Source: Cymbidium sinense
Lineage: Eukaryota > Streptophyta > Magnoliopsida > Asparagales > Orchidaceae
Direction: 5' to 3'
Assembly (NCBI GenBank): GCA_021442155.1
Contig: CM038217.1
Location: 146,259,143-146,323,142, forward strand
Length of the DNA: 64,000 bases
Below the pieces are notes generated by a model. It was not told the DNA's origin. It ran no database searches and saw nothing but the letters and a program-made list of their open reading frames with translations. The translations under genes and the position numbers were made by a program. Of this stretch, positions 21,664-31,603 are shown piece after piece (positions within the stretch are counted from its first letter, which is position 1; every line of letters begins with the position of its first letter).

Positions 21664-22717
21664 AGAGGAGAAATGTGAGAAGAAAAATGAGGAGCGAATG
21701 GAGAGAGTGGGAGTTTTCTTTTTGGAGAAGTTATTCAGAAAAAAAAACTGAAAAGTAAAATGGGGGAACAGTGATTGCTGCGTAATTTAGGAATTTTTAA
21801 ATAAATTTAAATTTATTAAAGGGATTTAATGTGGATTTTTCGCCGGTAAACGTACATAGTTAATATATAACAATTCAAGGTAATTCTAATGTTCTGAACG
21901 CAATGATACAGTCCGTTTCACGATTGGAGGTCATTTGGTTCAAGTTCGCGTCAAATTGAGTTCATTTCAACTCATAATGCGCGTCGTCACTTTCGACCGC
22001 TCGATTTTCGTACAGACTCGTCCGAATTGAGTGCGAACAATTTTACTTAATATATTTTGATGTTTCAAAGCCAATGTCGTGATCAATTTAATGAACGGAG
22101 ATCGTTTGATCCTCGTCAGCGCCTCCTGACCTCGATATGCATGTAGGCGCATTGATGACTCGAGCGCTTGATCGTTTGATCATCAAATCGTGCAATATTT
22201 ATATTCTGACCAGTTTCAACGTTCAAAATGCGATGGTGAAGTCCGTTCGTTGATCGGAGGTCATTTGAGTTGATTTTGGTGTCGTCTTGTACATTTCAGC
22301 ATCGATTTGCGCGCTGTCACTACTGATAATTCGACATTGGCACAGACTCATCAGAATTAAGCGTGAACAGTCTCATTTGATAGTTTTCAATGTTTTGAAG
22401 CTAACGACACAATCAGTTTCACGAACGGAGGTCGTTCGGACATCATCGTAGCTTCCCGACTCCGATATGCGTCGACACATTGATAGCTCAAGTGCTTAAT
22501 CGATTGATCGTTAGATTTTGCAATATTTATATTCTGATCAATTTCGACGTTCTGAACGCAACGGGGAAGTCTGTTAGCCGATCGGAGGTCGTTTCGACCA
22601 TTGTCAGTGACGTCCAGTGCATTTTGAGCCCCAATTTGCGCACTGTCAGCTTCAAAGTCCATTGAATTCAATTTGTAGGCTTGATTTTGACTTATGACAC
22701 ACATATGGAGGTCAACA
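21664..22717 (-). repeat. 5' LTR of element 1, proximal part after the MULE
   Basis: It continues the LTR interrupted at 14,112 and is collinear with 5,810-6,830. It ends with GGTCAACA (reverse complement of the LTR start TGTTGACC). The host flank gtaaccactcc begins at 22,718. Confidence 0.8.
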
Positions 22718-22738
22718 GTAACCACTCCATTAAAATAT

Positions 22739-23016
22739 GAGAAATTTTTATGCGCGGAGTTTTGTAGTTCTACGTCCAAACTCCAATAGCATAACCACAT
22801 GTAGCACTCAATCAATACATATTATATAGCTACTGTGTATTAATGTTATATTAACTACAGGTTAATATAACATTTATATACATATCAATACACAATAATA
22901 CATAGTAGTTTATAATCAATACATAACAATTATATATTGATGAGTGTTACATGACATTATGCTATTAGAGTTAGGACATAAAATCTATATCGGGACTCCA
23001 CACGTAATAATTTCTC
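22739..23016. mobile_element. Mutator-type MITE, copy A (278 bp)
   Basis: It is flanked by perfect 9-bp duplications TTAAAATAT (22,730-22,738 and 23,017-23,025). Inverted ends of about 90 bp begin GAGAAATTTTTATGCG on the left and GAGAAATTATTACGTG on the right (reverse complement). The terminal GAGAAA.TATTA.GT...GGAGTCC pattern resembles the right end of the MULE at 21,654. No coding capacity. It lies about 200 bp beyond the 3' end of the Ole e 1 gene. Confidence 0.85.
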
Positions 23017-23222
23017 TTAAAATATAGATACTACTCTGTTGCTTGTGTAGCAAAAATTTAGTGAAATCAGTCTTCGATTGCTTCAAATCACAAATCAACA
23101 CAAACCATGCATCAAAACACTGAGAAAACAATCACAAACAACTGAAAATCACAGCAACAAACTCAACACACGAACAAACTCCCCAGTTTAACTAATGACC
23201 AGCAGGCGCACAGTTCGCCTGC

Positions 23223-23690
23223 CTAAAAAAACGGTGGAGCAGCATATACCACCACTTCATATCCCTTCTCCTTCAGCACTTTCTTCCCTTCCCCAACTCC
23301 AGCACCAGATATCCCCAAATTAATATTAGTAAGCAAATTACAGTTGCTATCAGGTGAAGACAGGAGGTGAACACTACAACCACTAATCTTCCTCTTCTTA
23401 ACACCTTCTGCTCTCTCCAGTCCTTGAATTGGAGCGTAGTAATATCCATTCTTATCAGCTTGAAAGGACTTGTAGAACCAAACTCTCTTCTTATAATCCT
23501 TGCAAGCAATGCCAACCTTCGCTGAAGCCAGGGGCTTTGCACCTGCAAGTGACCAAGAACCTGCATTCTCGCAGCTTTGGCAATAAACCGTGCCTTCTAC
23601 AACTGTAAACTCTTTGGGGTTTTCGGTTTCTTCATGAGCAGATATGAGAAGGGGGAAGAGGAGCAGGATGAGGAGGTTTTGGATGGACAT
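23223..23690 (-). CDS. Pollen Ole e 1 / pistil extensin-like secreted protein, copy A
   Basis: An uninterrupted frame of 155 codons with no intron. Residues 1-18 form a signal peptide (MSIQNLLILLLFPLLISA), so the product is secreted, probably to the cell wall. The Ole e 1-type features are the 'GTVYCQSC' start of the domain at residues 33-40, further Cys at 63, 105 and 117, the 'GYYYAP' strand, and 'GCSVHL..SPDSNC'. The frame ends ...AAPPFF. Compared with copy B, this C-terminus is shortened by a 2-nt difference at about 23,227: B reads on to a Cys-containing tail, and the old stop lies at 23,192. The core domain is intact, so the gene may still work. The role of this family (wall protein of pollen, pistil or root) is known only in general terms. 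Confidence 0.85.
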   Translation of the reverse strand: MSIQNLLILLLFPLLISAHEETENPKEFTVVEGTVYCQSCENAGSWSLAGAKPLASAKVGIACKDYKKRVWFYKSFQADKNGYYYAPIQGLERAEGVKKRKISGCSVHLLSSPDSNCNLLTNINLGISGAGVGEGKKVLKEKGYEVVVYAAPPFF

Positions 23691-23789
23691 GTTTGGGTTC
23701 TATTTTGTTGTTGAGAAGAATGGAAGGGAGAGAGGGAGAGAGAAAGAGAGATGAGATTTTTCTGGATGGATAGTAAATGGTGATTGGAG

Positions 23790-23805
23790 ATTATATATCT
23801 ATGAA
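23790..23805 (-). promoter_or_regulatory. TATA-like box upstream of Ole e 1 copy A
   Basis: ATAGATATATAATC on the minus strand, about 100-115 bp before the ATG. A CT-rich leader (GA-rich on the plus strand, 23,727-23,755) lies between. Both are conserved before copy B at about 29,955-29,975. Confidence 0.5.
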
Positions 23806-24436
23806 ATATTAAGGTTCTGTTCTTAGAAAGTAGTGGGCTTCCTCAAACAAATGAAACAGCTATGACTGGAAAACTGGATTGGGCGTGAATGCCATTACCT
23901 GGACTGGAGGAGACGTGTTAGTTGGTAGGAAGAGTATAATATTGTTATTTATTTATTCATTCATTTTTTTGTGTGAAAGTTTTTCAGCGAATATAATTTT
24001 GAACAATAGAAATTTTGTGAGAAAATATTTATTGTGTGTGTGGATCCACAATTTTATGATTATAAGCAATACAATTAAGAGTGAATTTTGTTGGATTAAA
24101 ATTTGGTGTTGATTGTCATCAACCTTACTATTATATAGGATTCATACCTAAAGAGAAATAAAATAAAATAATAACTAGAGAGAGCACATAAATTTTATTG
24201 TCAACTACTTTTTAGATTGACAAGCGAGTACCCTTGGTTAACATATGAGTTCCATTGAATGAGTTATAATAGAATTTGCAAGTTGGTGACTATAATATGT
24301 AGAATTTTAGAGGCTACTAGAGTCTTTTCAATGAGGACTTAAGGAGAAGTTACTTAAGCTACATATGGCTTTAGGCAACTTTATCTTCGATCAATAGTTA
24401 ATGATTTGTAGAATATAATTCAGAATTATATGTTAA

Positions 24437-24863
24437 TGAGTGTTAATTTTAGGTATTTGTTATGTAACGAACCGATCGATTTTGTGATAGTCGTTGACAA
24501 TGTCGACGGTTGAAGTGAAGTAAATTAAATTATGTGGATTGATTGACGTTCGCGCACACTTTGTCAAATCGATCGCGGAAGGCATCGTTTGATAGGTTTC
24601 GACGACAACGATGTGATCAATTTTACGAGGTCATTGACATCGTCGCCCCGCTTCGATATCGCGATAATTTCATTAAAAATTTAATTTTAATTATTTGATT
24701 GATCATTAATTGATTCAATATTTGCTATTTAATTAATTTTTGACCCATTATGAGGTCGAATTTTCAAATCAATGCAAGGTTAATCGATTTTGATTGCGAT
24801 TAGGGGGTTTTAACCTCTACTTCATTTATTTAATTTCAAGTGGCACATAGTTGTAGGTCAACA
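24437..24863 (+). repeat. Filler between the two duplicated units, LTR-like
   Basis: 427 bp that match neither duplicate. A segment from TGTTATGTAACGAACCG (24,459) to GTAGGTCAACA (24,863) begins with TG and ends with CA, like a short LTR or LTR fragment. It contains 'cgatcaattttacgaggtc'-like words similar in style to the 320-bp LTR units, but I cannot align it convincingly. Origin open. Confidence 0.35.
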
Positions 24864-27800
24864 ATGGTTTCGTCATGCCGGGCAGTCACGGTCCCTAGTC
24901 TACTTAGTCAGAGGAGGTAGTCAGCCCAACCTGACAGAAGGATCCTCATCAGCAACACATGTGTTACATCGTCCAAGAAATTTTGTAGACTGGGTGGTGT
25001 TTGTCAGGAGATAGTCTTAAGTCTACCGTGAGGCTATTTTGCCCTATCAAGTATACCCATGATTCACAACTCATGAGCGAGCCATTGGGGAGTATCTGCT
25101 ACGGTCGTGATCGTAATATAATGGAGCCGGGGCCAAACCACCGTCGGAGGAATCTAGTTGTATGCTTGTTTCATCTGTGGAACTATGACCAAGCCGTAGT
25201 CGGAGAGACCCGTCGCCTTGGCGTGAGATTGATTGAAACATGCTTAATACTTGATTTGACATTGGCTCCATTGTGAGCTAGAGTTTTCTTAATTTGTCAC
25301 CCGCGATAAATAGTTGTGGAAGGTGGATAGATTGAGATTGATTTAAGTTTTTAATGATATAATTTCATTTAAGTAGTTTCAGATTACTATTTAATTTGAT
25401 TTAGAAAATTGATTGATTGGAATATGTTTAAAAGGTTAAGATCACCTCGCTCTTTTAATCTTCACGGATTAGATCTACTTCATAGAATTAGTTTCTCACA
25501 CATTTCACTGATTTGAAACTCTTATTATAAGTTTTTAGGTTTTGTTAACCCGGACCTAATCCTAAGACTAAACCGAAAAATAACCTGTGCATTATCCTCA
25601 GACACCTGAATTTAAACATTCAACATAGTGTGGGGGAATATGCGGGTGTATTCGAGACTTTATGTATTGTTTATTTCTGAATTATGAGATTGATATGAGA
25701 TTGCTACTTAATTTGATTTTAAAAATTGATTAATTTGAATATGTTTAAGAGCTTTAGATCTTGTCAACTCTATTTAGCTGCTAACAAAGGATTAGATCAA
25801 TCACACGTAATCGAGATATTACGATTTGAAACTCTTATTATAGGTTTTAGGTTTTGTTAACCCATCTAAGACTGAACGCTACAACATCCTCAGACACTTG
25901 AATTTAAGCATTCAGCGTAGTGTCGGGGATCATGTGGGTGTATAGTACTTTTAAGTAATTTTATATTTGAATTATGAGATTGATTTTGTATTTTCATTTT
26001 TTTATTCCAATTTAGCATGCACAGCCTTTTAGACATTAAAATTTGCACTTAAAATTTCTATGTCCGAGCACATGCACGTATTTATAGCTTAGTTAATTTT
26101 ATCTAATTAATGAAATCATTGATTTTGAAAATCATAATTAAAATAAAATCTCTCAATTTTTGATTAAAGGAAGCCCTATGATTTTTGTAGAATTGGATTT
26201 AGTGTCACATTCTGTCTGCTTATACAAAGGGTTGCAGATCGAGTGGCAAAGAAGGCATTTTAAAGCTATAGGTTCAGAGGATAACTTAATTTATTATTTT
26301 AAGAAGAAGATTTACTTCTCGAAATAATTCTCATTTTCCCCCTTCTTTTATTCAAACTTGTTTTCCTCCTCTTTTATTTTATTTTATTTTTATGTTGTTG
26401 TATGTCATTTTACTTTCTCCTTTTTTCTAAGTCAAAAGATTTGACACAATTTTGGCGACCTCGGATCATCTCTATATGAGTCGATCGTATTTTAAATTTT
26501 CTGCTACATACGTAATGAGATCTTCACACCATAGCCGGGTTTTCATCTCGTCGTACCCTGTTGAGTACAACAAGACCTTTAAACCTGAAAGAAGACAAAC
26601 AATGCAATATATATTCATCCCTCCCTTTTTTCTAAGTCTTGAAATTAGACAAAATTTTGGCAGCATTTCATCTAGGGGAGCGACATCTAACGTGTGTTGG
26701 CTTACTCGGTACGCCCTGTTGAGTGTAGCGAGCGGTATCTTGTGACACCACAACTAGTTTTTTCATCTCGTCTTCAAACCTGTAAAGAAACACAAGCATA
26801 TATGTATATATATTCATTCACAGATCACGTTTACGGATTTTTTTACATTGTAATCTTGAAAAGAATGGAGTTAGATATGCAATTGGGAATGTAAGGTAAG
26901 GAGTGCGACGCTGTAAATCGAAAGAAGAATTCGCCTATTGACGATGTTATTCCCCTGTTTGCGGTGAAACGAAACAAGACAAAGCGAGGATCGTCAGAAT
27001 CGAAGAATTAAGCCGTTGTGATATTCTTCCCGATTCTGTGGTGAAAATGGCTAAAGCGGGATACAATGCCGTGAAGAATTGTTGAAGATGTTTTTCCGAA
27101 AGTCGTAAAGAAAATGGAAGGCTAAAGAGAGGGATCGACAGGAATCGAAAGAATTAAATCATCGACGATGTTCTTTCGGTTCTGTGAAACGTAAGACTAA
27201 AGCGAGAGATGTGATGTCAAAAATTGAAAGAAGAATTCAACTGTTGATGATGTTCTTCCCCTGATTGCATCGGATTGCGCAGAACAGAGGCTGGACGGGT
27301 ATGCGGGCTGGATTGCGCAGAACAGAGGCTGGACGAGCCGTGGAAGGAGGAATTGGGCTTGGGCTGCGGGCTTGCAGGTTTTACGGGCTGGCGAGTTGGC
27401 GGTTTTACGGGATTTAGCGGACTGGCAGAGGATTGCGGAACGCCGGCGGCGGGACGACCACAGGAATGGCGGCGGGGTCGTGGAGCGCGCCACGGAAGCC
27501 GGTGGGGTGCAATTTCGCGCGGATAGCGCCGGCGGGTCGGGCCGGGATGGCTGCGAGACGTGGGTTCGGGCCTGCGGGACGGAGCAAAGAGCGTGGCGGA
27601 GGCGGGAGACGCGCCGACGGGTTGGTTTTGCGGCTACGGCAGTTGCGGTGTGTGGAATTGGACGCGCGGAGAAATTGTGGTTGCGACGCGTGGAACGCGG
27701 GAGGTGGCCGGAACGGCGAGACGGAGCAAAGCACGCGGTTTTGCGCAGAACGGAGGCGGAGCGTGGGATTGCGGAACGGCGCGCGAGTTTGGTCGGCGGA

Positions 27801-28898
27801 AGCAGCGGGAGGGGCTTGCACGTGCGGGCCCGTGGCTTTTGCGGGCCAGAGTGGGTTCGGCCGGCGGGATTGGCCGAAAATTGAGAGAAAAGGAATTACC
27901 TGTGCTTTTTCATTTCTGACGAGGGAGAGGGCTGCCGGAGAGAGGAGATAAGTGAGAAGAAAAATGAGGAGCGAATGGAGAGAGCGGGAGTTTTCTTTTT
28001 GGAGAAGTTATTCAGAAAAAAAAAAAAAAACTGAAAAGTAAAATGGAGAACGGTTGCTACGTGAGGGAGTAATTTAGGAATTTTCAAATAAATTTAAATT
28101 TATTAAAATGATTTAATGTAGATTCTCATCGTAAATATACATGTCGATATATCAATTCAAGTAATTAATGTTACGAATCTGATGATCGCTCCGTTTCGAT
28201 TGAAGGCAATTTGGTTAGTCAAATAATTGAGTTTTTATCATGCCGCTTTTCGCTTTTGGCGCTCGATTTTCGTCGTCCGGATTGAGTGCGAGCGTCTTAC
28301 TTAGATTTATGTTTTGAAAGATCAATGCGTGATTTCATGAGCGTAGGTCGTTTGATCCCTCTCGCTTCGATATGCATGTAGGCGCATTGATGACTCGAGC
28401 GCTTGATCAGTTGACCATCAAATCGTGCAATATTCATATTCTGACCAGTTTCGACGTTCGAAATGCGATGGCGAAGTCCGTTCATTGATCGGAGGTCATT
28501 TGAGTTGATTTTGGTGGCGTCGCATGATTTCAAAGATCGATTTGCTTCACTTGCGATAATTCGACATTGGCGGACTCGTCCAATTAAGCGTGAGCTCATT
28601 TGATAGTTTTCAATGTTTTTGACACGACGCTTTATGAACGGAGGTCGTTCGGACATCATCGTAGCTTCCCGATTCCGATATGTGCGTCGACGCATTGATT
28701 GCTCGAGTGCTTAATCGATTGATCGTTAGATTTTGCAATATTTATATTATGATCAATTTTGACGTTTTGAACGCGACGTTCTGCTCGTCGAGTCGTTCAC
28801 TATTTTCGCGGATGTCCAGATATTTTGAGCGTTGCGCCTCATCCGTCAGGTCATTGATTTGTAGGCACTTTGACTTATGATACATATGGAGGTCAACA
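24864..28898 (-). repeat. LTR copy in the duplicated unit (truncated, uninterrupted)
   Basis: It is collinear with 11,012-14,112 plus 21,664-22,717, without the MULE, and ends at the same GGTCAACA junction with the Ole e 1 flank. It carries many small deletions (2-15 bp) relative to the other LTRs, for instance around 24,980-25,240 and 28,300-28,860. The GC-rich island (27,260-27,880) is well preserved. It lacks the outer LTR end, so it is not an independent insertion but part of a tandem duplication. Confidence 0.82.
27260..27880. repeat. GC-rich island of the duplicated LTR
   Basis: Counterpart of 5,105-5,770. A 28-bp-scale direct repeat at its start ('gattgcgcagaacagaggc' at 27,272 and 27,310) is special to this copy. 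Open on both strands; no protein called. Confidence 0.65.
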
Positions 28899-28919
28899 GT
28901 AACCACTCCATTAAAATAT

Positions 28920-29183
28920 GAGAAATTTTATGCGTGGAGTTTTGTAGTTATGTCCAAACTCCGATAGCATGCCACGTACCTCAATCATATTATATACTAC
29001 TGTGTATTAATGTTATATTAACTACAAGTTAATATAACATTTATATACATATCAATACACAATAATACATAGTAGTTCATAATCAATACATAACAATTAT
29101 ATATTGATGAGTGTCACATGACATTATGCTATTAGAGTTAGGACATAAAATCTATATCGGGACTCCACACGTAATAATTTCTC
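28920..29183. mobile_element. Mutator-type MITE, copy B (264 bp)
   Basis: It has the same 9-bp flanks TTAAAATAT (28,911-28,919 and 29,184-29,192) as copy A, so it was duplicated together with the host DNA rather than inserted anew. The left end has several small deletions. Confidence 0.83.
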
Positions 29184-29358
29184 TTAAAATATAGATACTA
29201 CTCTGTTGCTTGTGTAGCAAAAATTTAGTGAAATCAGTCTTCGATCGCTTCAAATCACAAATCAACACAAACCATGCATCAAAACACTGAGAAAACAATC
29301 ACAAACAACTGAAAATCACAGCAACAAACTCAACACACGAACAAACTCCCCAGTTTAA

Positions 29359-29857
29359 CTAATGACCAGCAGGCGCACAGTTCGCCTGCCTAAAAGCCAA
29401 CGGTGGAGCAGCATATACCACCACTTCATATCCCTTCTCCTTCAGCACTTTCTTCCCTTCCCCAACTCCAGCACCAGATATCCCCAAATTAATATTAGTA
29501 AGCAAATTACAGTTGCTATCAGGTGAAGACAGGAGGTGAACACTACAACCACTAATCTTCCTCTTCTTAACACCTTCTGCTCTCCAGTCCTTGAATTGGA
29601 GCGTAGTAATATCCATTCTTATCAGCTTGAAAGGACTTGTAGAACCAAACTCTCTTCTTATAATCCTTGCAAGCAATGCCAACCTTCGCTGAAGCCAGGG
29701 GCTTTGCACTTGCAAGTGACCAAGAACCTGCATACTCGCAGCTTTGGCAATAAACCGTGCCTTCTACAACTGTAAACTCTTTGGGGTTTTCGGTTTCTTC
29801 ATGAGCAGATATGAGAAGGGGGAAGAGGAGCAGGATGAGGAGGTTTTGGATGGACAT
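29359..29857 (-). pseudogene. Ole e 1 family gene, copy B, frameshifted
   Basis: The signal peptide and residues 1-92 match copy A almost perfectly. At about 29,582 a CT unit is missing from a CTCTCT run, so the frame ends after 'IQGLESRRC'. Downstream, the other frame continues the domain ('GCSVHL..SPDSNC') to a C-terminus ...PPLAFRQANCAPAGH and a stop at 29,359. That tail has the aromatic-plus-Cys pattern seen at the end of many Ole e 1 family proteins, so it is probably the ancestral end that copy A has lost. As read, copy B gives a truncated product missing two of the later Cys. Confidence 0.85.
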
Positions 29858-30605
29858 GTTTGTGTTCTATTTTGTTGTTGAGAAGAAGAATGGAAGGAGA
29901 GGAGAGAGAGAGAAAGAGAGATGAGATTTTTCTGGTTGGATAGTAAATGGTGATTGGAGTTTATATATCTATGAAATATTAAGGTTCTGTTCTTAGAAAG
30001 TAGTGGGCTTCCTCAAACAAAAGAAACAGCTATGACTGGAAAACTGGATTGGGCGTGAATGCCATTACCTGGACTGGAGGAGACGTGTTAGTTGGTAGGA
30101 AGAGTATAATATTGTTATTTATTTATTCATTCATTTTTTGTGTGAAAGTTTTTCAGCGAATATAATTTTGAACAATAGAAATTTTGTGAGAAAATATTTA
30201 TTGTGTGTGTGGATCCACAATTTTATGATTATAAGCAATACAATTAAGAGTGAATTTTGTTGGATTAAAATTTGGTGTTGATGTCATCAACCTTACTATT
30301 ATATAGGATTCATACCTAAAAGAGAAATAAAATAAAATAATAACTAGAGAGAGCACATAAATTTTATTGTCAACTACTTTTTAGATTGACAAGCGAGTAC
30401 CCTTGGTTAACATATGAGTTCCATTGAATGAGTTATAGTAGAATTTGCAAGTTGGTGACTATAATATGTAGAATTTTAGAGGCTAGTAGAGTCTTTTCAA
30501 TGAGGACTTAAGGAGAAGTTACTTAAGCTACATATGGCTTTAGGCAACTTTATCTTCGATCAATAGTTAATGATTTGTAGAATATAATTCAGAATTATAT
30601 GTTAA

Positions 30606-31007
30606 CTTAATCATAGAATCATTAAGTGTTGAATAGAAGGAATACTATAAATGTTGATCATGGGATTCATTTCAAAGTTCATGTCTTTTATTTTTCTTCT
30701 AACATGAAAAGTTTAGTGACATCTTTGGTTGAGAAATGGATACTAGTGTTAGGCATTAGGTTTAGATCAAACGTTAAATTGAAAATAATTTATTTGGTTA
30801 ACTTAATTCAATTTATTAAAGAATAATTCAGTTTTTAATTTGAGAGTAACAGTTATTTTAGTTTTAAAATAATAAAATGATTCAAGTGAAACCCAAAATT
30901 TAATTAATAAAAAATAAATACTAATTACTCTTCAAAGTTTTGGCCTCACTCACGAAAAGTGAGCATTGATTGATCTAATATTTTAGTTAAGAGTCAATCT
31001 TAACTTA
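30606..31007. other. AT-rich spacer, no gene seen
   Basis: No domain, RNA gene or repeat recognised. The short open frame at 30,626-30,826 has no recognisable motif. Confidence 0.5.
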
Positions 31008-31015
31008 CATAGAAC

Positions 31016-31595
31016 TAGGGTTGCAAATGAATCGAGTTGAGTTGAGTATGTGCTTGTTCGAGTTCAAGCTCGTTCATCATTATCGAGCTTAAGCTAGAGT
31101 CGAGCTCAATTCGAGTTTTTAGAATGGTGTTCAAGCTTGAGCTCATTTAAAAAAACCTTGCTCGAGCTCGGCTCGAGTTTGTTCGCGAGCTCGGTTCAGA
31201 TTGAGCTTATCGAGCTTGTAACGAGCAACTCGTTTAATGAAATAAACGAGCTTGTTCGTGAGCAGCTTGTTGATAAATATATACAAGCTATACCAATTAA
31301 GTTTATTAAACCTAAAAATAAAATTTTAAATGATACTGTTTACAAACAAGTCTTAATCAAGCCTTAATCGGGCGGTAATCGAGCTCCTTATCGAGCTTGT
31401 TTATGAGCTTTAAATGATACTGTTCATGAACATAAATGAACTAAATAACAAGTTGTTCATGCTTGTTCATTTAGCAATCAAGTAGTTACATAAGTGTTCA
31501 AGCACATTTGATTAGTTTATCAAACGAACATAAACGAGCTCTAATTGAGCTGAGGAATAGTAGCTTGTTGAACGCTCAATTCATTTGCAACCCTA
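31016..31595. mobile_element. hAT-type MITE, 580 bp
   Basis: The ends are inverted repeats starting TAGGGTTGCAAATGAAT on the left and TAGGGTTGCAAATGAAT on the right (reverse complement). They are flanked by 8-bp duplications CATAGAAC (31,008-31,015) and CGTAGAAC (31,596-31,603), one mismatch. Eight-base duplications and TAGGG ends fit hAT elements. The interior is crowded with GAGCTCG / CGAGCTT words in both orientations, as in many non-autonomous plant hATs. No transposase. Confidence 0.88.
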
Positions 31596-31603
31596 CGTAG
31601 AAC

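Larger units (their letters stand above)
2230..22717 (-). mobile_element. Element 1: Ogre/Tat-like LTR retrotransposon, pol-less, interrupted by a MULE
   Basis: Both ends carry related long LTRs in the same (minus) orientation: 2,230-6,830, and 10,648-14,112 continued at 21,664-22,717. LTR termini read TGTTGACC... and ...GGAGCCCA. The flanks carry GTTAC in minus orientation. It is directly adjacent at the 5' side and offset by 2 nt at the 3' side, so the 5-bp target duplication is nearly perfect. The interior (6,831-10,647) is only about 3.8 kb. It encodes remnants of an ORF1-type protein but no recognisable protease, reverse transcriptase or integrase, so this is a non-autonomous derivative. 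Very long LTRs, an ORF before gag and tandem repeats before the 3' LTR are known traits of Ogre elements. Lineage assignment is inference. Confidence 0.8.
22718..24436. repeat. Duplicated flank segment, copy A (MITE plus Ole e 1 gene)
   Basis: It is repeated at 28,899-30,605. From about 22,840 the two copies are nearly identical. The first about 120 bp and the adjoining LTRs are far more different. The match stops after 'cagaattatatgttaa'. Confidence 0.93.
28899..30605. repeat. Duplicated flank segment, copy B
   Basis: Second copy of 22,718-24,436, about 1.7 kb, near-identical apart from the first about 120 bp and a few indels. The match stops at 'atgttaa' (30,605), and the sequence beyond is the original neighbour. 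Confidence 0.93.

Noticed and set aside
23273..23566. 97-codon frame overlapping the Ole e 1 gene on the same strand
   Set aside because: Out-of-frame shadow of the gene without its own signal peptide or domain.
27275..27951. Open frames up to 172 codons on both strands
   Set aside because: Same GC-rich island in the duplicated LTR. Arg/Gly-rich composition is an effect of base content and no frame is shared along its length with the 5.1-kb copy.
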